A DNA stretch of 39,952 nt from Verrucomicrobiota bacterium (GTDB lineage Bacteria > Verrucomicrobiota > Kiritimatiellia > JAAZAB01). Location of the stretch: assembly GCA_018898455.1 (NCBI GenBank), contig JAHIJO010000153.1, positions 1-39,952 on the forward strand, written 5' to 3'. The notes beneath the pieces were generated by a model. It did not search any database. It was not told the origin of the DNA and saw only the letters and a list, made by a program, of their open reading frames with translations. Positions 33,796 to 39,952 of this stretch are shown in pieces (the first letter of the stretch is position 1; each line of letters starts with the position of its first letter). A program made the translations under genes and the position numbers.

Positions 33796-33943
33796 TCGCC
33801 GCTATCCTCGTGGTTCGTAGTCGAACCCCTGACCCTCACGTTGCGAACGAAAAATCGGCAATTTTTACAACTCATTGATAATTGCATAATTACGTAAGAT
33901 TAAGCGTCTTGTGCAGCCTATCAAAATCCGCCAATTTTGTTAA
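33796..33943 (+). repeat. Long direct repeat, copy A
   Basis: About 148 bp resembling 39692-39866 in the same orientation. Shared blocks include TCGCCGCTA at the start, GAACCCCTG, CACGTTG, AAAAATCGGC followed by ATTTTTACAA, CATAAT, and GTCTT near the end. The two copies enclose the accessory block from 34 to 39.7 kb. Part looks like the T-arm side of a tRNA in reverse, but no complete tRNA can be folded. Confidence 0.55.
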
Positions 33944-34228
33944 CCCACATATTTCATGAGCGGATTACCGCTTGTGAAATATGCGCTTGGGTCACAATGC
34001 GTTGTGGCCCAAGTTTCGGAGCGTCGTATAATACGCCTTGCTCAAGATTGCCACCTTTGGCGGATCCGCCTCAGGAGGAAACCCTTCGACGTGCCGGAAG
34101 GTTAACCCTGAGCAAGCCCGTGCCGACGGGCGCGTCGAAGCCTTTCAGGCGGATATTTCATGAGACTCATGAAATGTCCGGATTAAAAGGCTCAAAATTC
34201 ACGTCAGTTTGGTCGCGGACTGGTCGCC
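33917..34228. repeat. Intergenic repeat interrupted by a palindromic insertion
   Basis: CCTATCAAAATCCG (33917-33930) and the block starting AAAAGGCTCAAA (34185) through GGTCGCC (34228) are contiguous in the second copy at 36841-36900. Here they are split by about 249 bp (33931-34179), which behaves as an inserted element. The rest of the 33529-34784 gap holds other repeats and one weak small ORF. Confidence 0.6.
33931..34179. mobile_element. MITE-like palindromic insertion
   Basis: About 249 bp without a gene, built from stem-loops: CATATTTCA/TGAAATATG with inner GCGG/CCGC (33948-33983), TTGGGTCACAA/TTGTGGCCCAA (33987-34012), CTTCGACG/CGTCGAAG enclosing CGTGCCG repeats (about 34085-34140), and an end palindrome ATTTCATGA/TCATGAAAT (34154-34174). 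The ATTTCATGAG sequence recurs near both ends as an inverted repeat. The uninterrupted site at 36841-36900 supports insertion. Confidence 0.55.
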
Positions 34229-34338
34229 AATTTCCCGTTATCATTTTTGCCCGCGCTATATTTGGGCATTAATCAAAAGTGACTTTAAGAGATGATTGTG
34301 CAATAATAATATTAATAAGTGGTAGAGGGTATGAGGGC

Positions 34339-34512
34339 ATGGCGCAAACCGTCGTGTCGGGAACAAACACGTCGACATCTTTGTACATTGGCGGACAGCT
34401 TTATCTTCAGGAAGATTGTTTTGAAGGCGGTGTCACGCCGGGTTTTGTTCCTTGTTATGTGTACGGCGAGGTCAATTTCAAAGTCAAACAGGTCGTGATC
34501 TCGTTCTATTAG
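34339..34512 (+). CDS. Possible small protein of unknown function
   Basis: 57 residues from ATG 34339, with GAGGG upstream. The sequence begins MAQTVVSGTNTSTSLYIGGQ and ends EVNFKVKQVVISFY. It is rich in beta-branched residues and looks like a fragment of a secreted beta protein, but has no signal peptide. A perfect hairpin follows at once. It may be chance or a remnant. Confidence 0.25.
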   Translation: MAQTVVSGTNTSTSLYIGGQLYLQEDCFEGGVTPGFVPCYVYGEVNFKVKQVVISFY

Positions 34513-34531
34513 TACCTGATCCATCAGGTAC
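34512..34531. terminator. Perfect hairpin after the small ORF
   Basis: GTACCTGAT (34512-34520) pairs with ATCAGGTAC (34523-34531), with only two bases between. No U run follows, so it may be a palindromic site rather than a terminator. Confidence 0.3.
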
Positions 34532-34561
34532 CACGAGAAATAACAAGAAAATCAACTGTGG

Positions 34562-34684
34562 GCCGCCATACCTGCCCGCAATGCTATCTCGGCTGACGGA
34601 TTGCAGGCGGGATATGGCGGCTATTGGTGCCCGCATGCTATGCGGGCCGACAGATGCAGCTTTGGGTTGCGGGCACAAGCCCGC
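34562..34684. repeat. Cluster of intergenic palindromes
   Basis: GCCGCCATA (34562-34570) pairs with TATGGCGGC (34613-34621). Two further hairpins follow: CCCGCAT/ATGCGGG (34630-34646) and GCGGGC/GCCCGC (34669-34684). The first matches the arms of the element at 14753-14801, so both belong to one repeat family. Confidence 0.6.
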
Positions 34685-34743
34685 GTTAGAAGGAGTCGCG
34701 TGGCTGTGCGATCTCAATCTTCAGACAGTTTAGCCTTGATCCG

Positions 34744-34749
34744 TATAAT
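34744..34749 (+). promoter_or_regulatory. Possible -10 box of the beta-helix gene
   Basis: A perfect TATAAT at 34744-34749 lies 36 bases before the ATG at 34785. The best -35 is TTCAGA at 34720-34725 (18-base spacing), which is poor. GGAGGT then precedes the start codon. Confidence 0.35.
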
Positions 34750-34784
34750 GTATTGTCCCGTTATATACAGCTTGGAGGTATTAT

Positions 34785-36209
34785 ATGAATTACTTCAAGG
34801 GATTAACTGGCGTCCTGATGATCGGATTATTTGGCCTGGCGACACAGTTGTCCTCAGCCGCCACGTATTATGTCAGCCCATCCGGCAATGACGCCAACAA
34901 CGGATCAAGCTGGGTATTGGCAAAGAAAACCATTCAGGCCGGGGTGGATGTGGCCGGCAACGGCGATACCGTTCTGGTGACGAACGGCGAGTATGTCTTA
35001 TCCGGGCAGATTATCGTGTCGAACAACATCGTCGTTCGCAGTGTCAACGGGCCAACCAGGACCATGGTTAATGGGAACGGTCAGGTCACGTTTAGTCGTT
35101 GCTTCTACTTGGGGTCTGATTGCATCCTCGATGGTTTTACTCTGACCAACGGATATGCCCTGAATCCAACCAATGCCTATGGTGGCGGGGCATTTGGCGG
35201 CACATTAACCAGCTGCATGCTTAGCGGCAACTCGGCCGGCATCGGCGGCGGGGCGCATCGAAGCACGCTGAACAATTGCACGCTCGCCGGCAACTCGGCC
35301 GGCACCGCGGGCGGGGCGTATCAAAGCACGTTGAACAACTGCACACTCATCGGTAACTTGGCCTACCTTGGCGGCGGGGCATTCGAGAGCACGTTGAACA
35401 ACTGCACGCTCAGCGGCAACTTCACGGCCTCCTACGGCACTGGTGGCGGGGCGTATCAAAGCACATTGAATAACTGCACGCTCACCGGCAACTCGGCCTT
35501 CATTGCCGGCGCAGCGTATCAAAGCACGTTGAACAACTGCATTGTGTATTACAACACCGGAACGCCTCAATGTGATGCTGTGACAATGCGCTATACGTGT
35601 GCCCCGGATGCGCCGGCGGGAGATGGAAACATAACGAATGAGCCGATGTTTGTGTGTAAGAATAACGGCAATTACCGGTTGTCAGCCGGCTCGCCCTGCA
35701 TCAATGCTGGTGATAACAGCCTGGCGCCGACAAACATTACCCTCGTGGATTTGGATGGGAACTTGCGAATCTGGAATATTACCGTGGATATGGGCGCCTA
35801 CGAATATGGCTCTGTGCCGCCAAACCCTGCCGTACTGGTAATTAAGGCGAATGGTTCCAGTGATAATGTCATCATAAACAACTCTGATAATCTATCAATC
35901 ACTGTTCAGATTGATCCGGAAGAATTTGCTGGAATCAATGTTGATTGGTGGGTCATTGCTCTTGCGAATTCAAGTTGGTACTACCTGAACAGCTCAATGC
36001 AGTGGACACCGTTTGATGGGAATCTTTCTAATTGTCATCCAGTGTATCCAGGGGCTTTGTTCAATCTTCCGGCCACGGAAGTGTTGAATATGACTGGTTT
36101 GCCAGTTGGATCATATACGTTCTGGTTCGCTGTTGATTATCCGATGGATGGCATTCTGAACCCGAACGGTCAGATCTTATTGGATAAAGTAACTGTTACG
36201 GTACAATAA
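34785..36209 (+). CDS. Secreted right-handed beta-helix protein with tandem repeats
   Basis: 474 residues. The signal peptide ends near Ala25, and the mature protein opens ATYYVSPSGNDANNGSSW, the usual start of DUF1565/beta-helix secreted proteins. From about residue 138 there are six tandem units of 21 residues (one of 24) with the core STLNNCTLxGNSA. A choice-of-anchor-Q-like ending follows: SPCINAGDN, then VDLDGNLRIWN and VDMGAYEYG. The last 120 residues form a separate beta domain of unknown type. GGAGGT precedes the ATG. The protein is likely exported to the cell surface or medium; a polysaccharide-binding or adhesive role fits the fold, but no catalytic residues are evident. Confidence 0.8.
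   Translation: MNYFKGLTGVLMIGLFGLATQLSSAATYYVSPSGNDANNGSSWVLAKKTIQAGVDVAGNGDTVLVTNGEYVLSGQIIVSNNIVVRSVNGPTRTMVNGNGQVTFSRCFYLGSDCILDGFTLTNGYALNPTNAYGGGAFGGTLTSCMLSGNSAGIGGGAHRSTLNNCTLAGNSAGTAGGAYQSTLNNCTLIGNLAYLGGGAFESTLNNCTLSGNFTASYGTGGGAYQSTLNNCTLTGNSAFIAGAAYQSTLNNCIVYYNTGTPQCDAVTMRYTCAPDAPAGDGNITNEPMFVCKNNGNYRLSAGSPCINAGDNSLAPTNITLVDLDGNLRIWNITVDMGAYEYGSVPPNPAVLVIKANGSSDNVIINNSDNLSITVQIDPEEFAGINVDWWVIALANSSWYYLNSSMQWTPFDGNLSNCHPVYPGALFNLPATEVLNMTGLPVGSYTFWFAVDYPMDGILNPNGQILLDKVTVTVQ
35199..35585 (+). repeat. 63-bp tandem repeats inside the beta-helix gene
   Basis: Units begin at about 35199, 35262, 35325, 35388, 35460 and 35523, giving spacings of 63, 63, 63, 72 and 63 bases. The core AGCACGTTGAACAACTGCAC is nearly identical at DNA level in the last five units. 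All spacings are multiples of three, so copy number can change without breaking the frame. Confidence 0.85.
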
Positions 36210-36318
36210 ACCCCACGAGTTCGTCTTTCGGGTATCGATGCGGGCCATATCAACTGGTTGGAATTAAAATCTGCCAAGGATGCCAGGCTGTCAATTCCAG
36301 CCGGCAAAGGAATCTGTG

Positions 36319-36801
36319 ATGCGACCGATACTGGGATGGATGCTGGTTCTGTGGGTGGTGGCGACCGTTGTTCATGCGTAAACTAACGATCTGGTCGCGG
36401 TGACTTCGGTGAACAGACGGATCCGGCTGGATATCCGCTATGCGACCACGAATAATTTTACGGGTCAGGCGGTGTACCCCTCTGCCAAGGCCTATCTGCG
36501 CAAAACCGTCGCCGCCAAATTGGGAGCCGTTCAAACCGACCTGGAAAGCCAGGGATTGGGGTTGAAAGTTTGGGACGCGTACCGCCCGCTTGCCGTGCAG
36601 AAAAAATTCTGGGCCATCATGCCCGATGAGCGATACGTGGCCGACCCAGCCAAGGGATCGCGGCATAATCGCGGGTCGGCCGTGGATGTCACGCTGGTTC
36701 GGCATGGATTTGTTCCATTCCCCACGGAATGGTGGCACTTCGATGACGCCGACTGGGCGTCGTATGATCTGCTGGATATCGACCTGACAACCTTGCCCTG
36801 A
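36319..36801 (+). pseudogene. Broken VanX-like D-alanyl-D-alanine dipeptidase
   Basis: ATG 36319, preceded by AAGGAA, encodes a signal peptide (MLVLWVVATVVHA) that is followed at once by TAA (36379-36381). The same frame continues with RIRLDIRYATTNNFTGQAVY, VWDAYRPLAVQKKFW, SRHNRGSAVDVTL and HGFVPFPTEWWHF to the stop at 36799-36801. The zinc ligands of VanX (His and Asp in H-x3-GSAVD, His in EWWH) and the catalytic Glu are all present. The 45 or so residues normally found between the VDLTL and HGF segments are missing without a frameshift. A GTG at 36400 could still start a cytoplasmic form without the signal. Family members hydrolyse D-Ala-D-Ala or similar dipeptides from cell-wall turnover. 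Confidence 0.7.
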
Positions 36802-36840
36802 ACGGCCTGTGCGCAGGTCCTTTCCAATGCGGGTTAGTAA

Positions 36841-36900
36841 CCTATCAAAATCCGGCAAAAGGCTCAAATTTAGCGCCAGTTTGGTAGCGGAATGGTCGCC
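36841..36900. repeat. Uninterrupted copy of the repeat at 33917-34228
   Basis: Sixty bases from CCTATCAAAATCCGG to GGTCGCC, matching both halves of the interrupted copy. Nothing else is recognised in the 36802-37082 gap except A- and T-rich runs and the ribosome site of the next gene. Confidence 0.6.
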
Positions 36901-37082
36901 AAAAAACAAATTGAATAGCTAAAAAAAGCCCCCCTTTTTTTTTATTTTTATTCTTGTTACCGGTCACAAAACTGGCTATTTAATGGCAGTTATGAAAGAG
37001 TTTTTTTCATGCCACAGGCAGCCTGCCCGAGCTCGGCCAGGGATCCGCCTGCGGCGCATAATAAATAATAGGAGGAGCAAAA

Positions 37083-39557
37083 ATGAGTTACAATTATAAT
37101 GCATTAAATAAAATCCGGCGTGTATTAATTACGGTAGCGGCGTTGTTCCTGGCCATTTCAACCAGCTTGAGCGCGACGTATAATACAAATCTGCTTGCCA
37201 ATCCCGGCGGTGAGTGCTCAACCAATCCCTGGGTGGCCCCGGGTTGGACTATGATAGCCAACCCAGCCGATTATCTGATGGTGGCCGGTACCAACTCTGG
37301 GACGCCCCATTCCGGGTCCAACTTTTTCGTGACTTCCTATGACTGGATGCGCCGGTGTCAAACCAATAATCTATTGGCGAGTGGATATACATCTGCCGAG
37401 TTGGATTTGTCCCCAGCCATTTCAGTTGGCGAGTGGGTGCAGGCCAGCAGTGCAAATGGCAATTATTATATTAGGGTTGAGTTACGGGATGCTTCATCCA
37501 ACATAGTCGCCACTTGGGGTGGCGCCACGAATACGGTGACTGCAGGAACCACCTGGTCTAATGTTACTTATACCTTCACCAACTATGGTACCGGCGTCCG
37601 ATATGTTTATTTCGAGGATGGGGGCAAGGACGTTCCGTGGTGGGCTGGCAACTACGGCATCCAGTTTGATGACGCCTATGTCCGATTGGTTAGCGCCGAG
37701 GTGCTTGGCACGAACGGGGCGCTGATCGCCAGCGGTGAGGCGGCGAGCGCGGCTAAAGGCTCGGATTTCGGCTCACTCCAGTGGGGTACGGTGCTGACCA
37801 ATACGTTTTCAATTACCAACAGCGGTAACACCGATCTGACGATCAGTGGTGTAACCACGAATGGAGACGGCGCCGCGGCATTTTCGATTTCCGATTTGGG
37901 ATTTTCGATTACAGCCGGCAGTGCTTCTAATTTCACCGTTCGGTTTGCGCCCTCTAACGCGGGTGTTTACACTGCGGCGGTGCAGATCGCAAATAATTTC
38001 ACGCCCACGAATTACATCGTCTATCTGGCCGGAACCCTCAACCCCGCACCGGTTCAGGACGGCTGGCTGGCGGTTCAAGTGACACCAACCGATGGTTCGT
38101 GGCAATTAACCGCGCCGGTTGGCTACACCAATCCGACTTCCGGCACGGGGAACCTGGCGGTAGTGAGCGCCGTGACAGGTCAATATGACATCAGCTACGG
38201 CGCGTTATCCGGTTACGTAGCGCCGAGCAATCAAACCCAGTTTGTAACCGGCGGAAGCACTACGCTCTTTGCGGGTGTGTATCTGCAGGTTCCCACTAAC
38301 ATCGGGACGGCGGATATTACCGCGAGCGATATGGTGTATCTGCCGGTGAATGCGACCAACTTGACGACGGCGGGAACGGTGTCGTTTCGGTTGGGCAACT
38401 TGGGTCCGGACCCATTAAACTCCGCCGAAGTGGCCTTCGATTTCCGCATGGGCAGTAATAATGCGGCCATGGTGTTGCTCGGATCGGACCAGCGCGCATT
38501 CAACCTGGCGGCGGGGCAGGAACAGTTGGTGATTTTGACGGCGCAAGCGAAACGCGGTCTGGTGGTGCCCGCAGCCCTGAGCGGCGTGCAGCAGGTCAAG
38601 GTGACGGTCCGGCATTTGAGCGCGTTGAACGATCCGAACCCGGCGAACAACACGACCACCGGTCCCGGAACGGTGCTGGTGAGAGCTTCGGGTGTCAACT
38701 CGCCGGGCCGGTCGTTGAACGACTATGACGGAGATGGCAAGTCGGACGTGGCCTTGTGCCGCGCCGACAAGGGCGTATGGGCGGCCATCCTTTCCGGAAC
38801 GCGGGGCTATGGCACCACCGGGATCGAGCCGGAAACGGGCGGCGGCCGGTATTGGACGGCGGCGGGTGATTACGACGGTGACGGAATTCTGGACTACGGG
38901 CTCTACGAAGAAAACAGTGGAACTTGGGGGATTCAGCAGAGCAGTGACGGTCTGGTGTTTAGCGGCGTGTTTGGAGGCGTTGGGTTCCGGCCGGCGTCCG
39001 CGGATTATGACGGCGACCACAAGACCGATCCGGCGGTGTATGGTCCCGTGTGGGGCTATTGGGCGGGATTGAAGTCCGCCTCGGACTACGCGTTGGGGGA
39101 GGCTTGGGTGGGCGGAGCGGACTATGAGCCGGTTATGGCGGATTATGACGGCGATGGACTGGCCGACCAGATGGCCTATCGTGAAGTGGATGGGCATTGG
39201 GCAGGTCTGTTGTCGGGTGAGAACTATGCGCCGGTAGATGGTTACTTCGGCGGCCTTGGTTTCCGGGCGGGCGCGGCGGATTTTGACGGGGACGGTTTGG
39301 CTGATCCCGTGGTCTATCGGGAAGCCGATGGGATATGGCTGATTCTGCTGTCGTCGGAGGATTACCTGGGAACGGTCTTCGAACTGGGCGGGCCGGGCTA
39401 TGTAGCGGCGTTGGGCGATTTCGACGGTGATGGCCGCGCCGACCCGGGCGTCTATAGCGAGCGGGGCGGCGTGTGGTACGGCTGGCTGTCCGGCCACAGC
39501 TACGAATTATCCACCGCCCGCTTCGGCGGCCCCGGCTACCAGCCGGTGAGCGAGTAA
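37083..39557 (+). CDS. Secreted FG-GAP/VCBS-repeat protein with CBM-like and Hydin-type domains
   Basis: 824 residues, with AGGAGGAG before the ATG. The signal peptide ends near residue 31. Domains in order: a jelly-roll, carbohydrate-binding-like module (about 35-200, NLLANPGGECSTNPWVAPGW); a choice-of-anchor-D/ASPM-SPD2-Hydin domain (about 205-320, FSITNSGNTDLTISGV); a short linker domain; a CARDB-like domain (about 405-540, PVNATNLTTAGTVSFRL); and a seven-unit or so FG-GAP/VCBS propeller whose units carry calcium-binding D-x-DGDG motifs (DYDGDGKSDVAL, DFDGDGLADPVVY). It probably binds a polysaccharide or partner at the cell surface. No C-terminal sorting signal is visible; it ends in the propeller. 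It is the intact paralogue of the decayed gene at 30730-32253. Confidence 0.85.
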   Translation: MSYNYNALNKIRRVLITVAALFLAISTSLSATYNTNLLANPGGECSTNPWVAPGWTMIANPADYLMVAGTNSGTPHSGSNFFVTSYDWMRRCQTNNLLASGYTSAELDLSPAISVGEWVQASSANGNYYIRVELRDASSNIVATWGGATNTVTAGTTWSNVTYTFTNYGTGVRYVYFEDGGKDVPWWAGNYGIQFDDAYVRLVSAEVLGTNGALIASGEAASAAKGSDFGSLQWGTVLTNTFSITNSGNTDLTISGVTTNGDGAAAFSISDLGFSITAGSASNFTVRFAPSNAGVYTAAVQIANNFTPTNYIVYLAGTLNPAPVQDGWLAVQVTPTDGSWQLTAPVGYTNPTSGTGNLAVVSAVTGQYDISYGALSGYVAPSNQTQFVTGGSTTLFAGVYLQVPTNIGTADITASDMVYLPVNATNLTTAGTVSFRLGNLGPDPLNSAEVAFDFRMGSNNAAMVLLGSDQRAFNLAAGQEQLVILTAQAKRGLVVPAALSGVQQVKVTVRHLSALNDPNPANNTTTGPGTVLVRASGVNSPGRSLNDYDGDGKSDVALCRADKGVWAAILSGTRGYGTTGIEPETGGGRYWTAAGDYDGDGILDYGLYEENSGTWGIQQSSDGLVFSGVFGGVGFRPASADYDGDHKTDPAVYGPVWGYWAGLKSASDYALGEAWVGGADYEPVMADYDGDGLADQMAYREVDGHWAGLLSGENYAPVDGYFGGLGFRAGAADFDGDGLADPVVYREADGIWLILLSSEDYLGTVFELGGPGYVAALGDFDGDGRADPGVYSERGGVWYGWLSGHSYELSTARFGGPGYQPVSE

Positions 39558-39573
39558 TCAGAATGTCAAAAAT

Positions 39574-39681
39574 CATGTAGGAAGCGCGCTGGCGCGCGAC
39601 CCGCCTGCAAATGCTATGCGCGTAGGCATTGCGGGCAGGTCATCGGTCGCCACGCTCCGAGCGTGGCGGCCTTCCTACATG
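39574..39681. repeat. 108-bp palindromic element
   Basis: The ends CATGTAGGAAG (39574-39584) and CTTCCTACATG (39671-39681) are perfect inverted repeats. Inside are GCGCGC/GCGCGC, CCGCCTGC paired with GCGGGCAGG, and CCACGCTC/GAGCGTGG. Same general build as the 6915-7010 element but with different arms. Confidence 0.7.
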
Positions 39682-39691
39682 TCTGACCATA

Positions 39692-39866
39692 TCGCCGCTA
39701 CTCTCGCGGCTCGCAGTTGAACCCCTGCCCCCCCACGTTGTCCCGACTCTCATCGAGGTCGAGAAAAAATCGGCGATTTTTACAATCCCTTCATAATTAC
39801 ATAATATTTAGCCCCGTCTTCTACAGTTATCGGGGCTTTATTTCTTTAAATCGCCGAATTTTCTAA
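39692..39866 (+). repeat. Long direct repeat, copy B
   Basis: Second copy of the repeat at 33796-33943, same orientation, about 175 bp including a 30-base terminator-like segment not kept in copy A. It starts TCGCCGCTACTCTCG and includes a near-perfect dyad AAAAATCG-G-CGATTTTT. Confidence 0.55.
39810..39846 (+). terminator. Rho-independent-type terminator
   Basis: AGCCCCG (39810-39816) pairs with CGGGGCT (39831-39837) around a 14-base loop, followed by TTATTTCTTT. It would end transcription of the VCBS gene. The last 100 or so bases of the window hold no recognisable gene. Confidence 0.55.
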
Positions 39867-39952
39867 TGATTCATAGGGATGGGTTTTACCGAGTTTGAAA
39901 TGTGTTGGCAATAAATTGATGCGGAGATGTTTTTCGATTGCATGGAAGCGAG

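Noticed and set aside
33805..33852. tRNA gene on the minus strand
   Set aside because: GTTCGACTACGAACC and CGTTCGCAACGTG recall T- and anticodon arms, but the T stem does not pair, and no D arm or acceptor stem can be found. The second copy at 39.7 kb is even less tRNA-like.
33591..33887. 98-codon minus-strand frame upstream of the desulfidase gene
   Set aside because: It spans the direct repeat and hairpin DNA, with no family similarity and no ribosome site.
33940..34180. Integron attC sites or a CRISPR array
   Set aside because: The stems differ from one another, there is no repeat-spacer regularity, no GTTRRRY core at the right places, and no integrase or cas gene.
37861..37920. Insertion in the intact VCBS gene, suggested by a low-complexity TTTTCGATT pattern
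   Set aside because: The frame and the Hydin-type domain (AAFSISDLGFSITAGSAS) continue normally through it, so it is coding sequence with biased codons.

Overview
The window is a GC-rich stretch of bacterial chromosome. The gene content suggests a PVC-superphylum bacterium (Kiritimatiellota, Lentisphaerota or Verrucomicrobiota type). The reasons are secreted polysaccharide-degrading enzymes (heparinase II/III-like, GH106-like), giant alpha-2-macroglobulin, beta-helix and FG-GAP/VCBS secreted proteins, the carboxynorspermidine route to polyamines, a neutral-ceramidase-like/DegT pair, and many palindromic intergenic repeats. This assignment is inference from content only; there is no rRNA or tRNA gene to anchor it.

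Layout. (1) 1-3.7 kb: the 3' end of an IS21-family istB gene and the element's right end, followed by marR - ABC exporter - DUF1854, a tight operon of the type seen beside cyanophycin genes. The TTGACA that seems to end the IS forms an apparently perfect sigma70 promoter with a TATATT in the flanking DNA. (2) 3.8-12.3 kb, minus strand: a heparinase II/III-like protein, a GH106-like glycoside hydrolase, a short secreted protein of unknown function, a remnant, and a secreted deacetylase-like protein with its own promoter and a 5'-UTR palindrome. (3) 12.7-23.6 kb, plus strand: ECF sigma factor, zinc-binding anti-sigma factor, a VIT/vWA secreted protein and a 2051-residue alpha-2-macroglobulin. 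A GGAACTT-N17-TCTAA (sigmaE-like) promoter lies just before the VIT/vWA gene. I regard this as the most interesting system in the window. (4) 23.7-27.3 kb: rsmE, then nspC and carboxynorspermidine synthase for norspermidine/spermidine synthesis. (5) 27.3-33.5 kb: an AbiEi-like antitoxin remnant, a ceramidase-like/DegT aminotransferase operon on the minus strand, a decayed VCBS-type secreted protein, and an L-cysteine desulfidase family protein. (6) 33.5-39.95 kb: a repeat-rich accessory zone with a palindromic insertion whose empty site can be seen elsewhere in the window, a tandem-repeat beta-helix protein, a broken VanX-like dipeptidase and an intact 824-residue VCBS protein that is a paralogue of the decayed one. 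Two copies of a roughly 150-175 bp direct repeat flank this zone.

Decay is concentrated between 27 and 37 kb: three genes with in-frame stops, one large deletion and one frameshift. Everything upstream of 27 kb looks intact apart from a small remnant near 10.7 kb. No CRISPR array, rRNA or convincing tRNA was seen.
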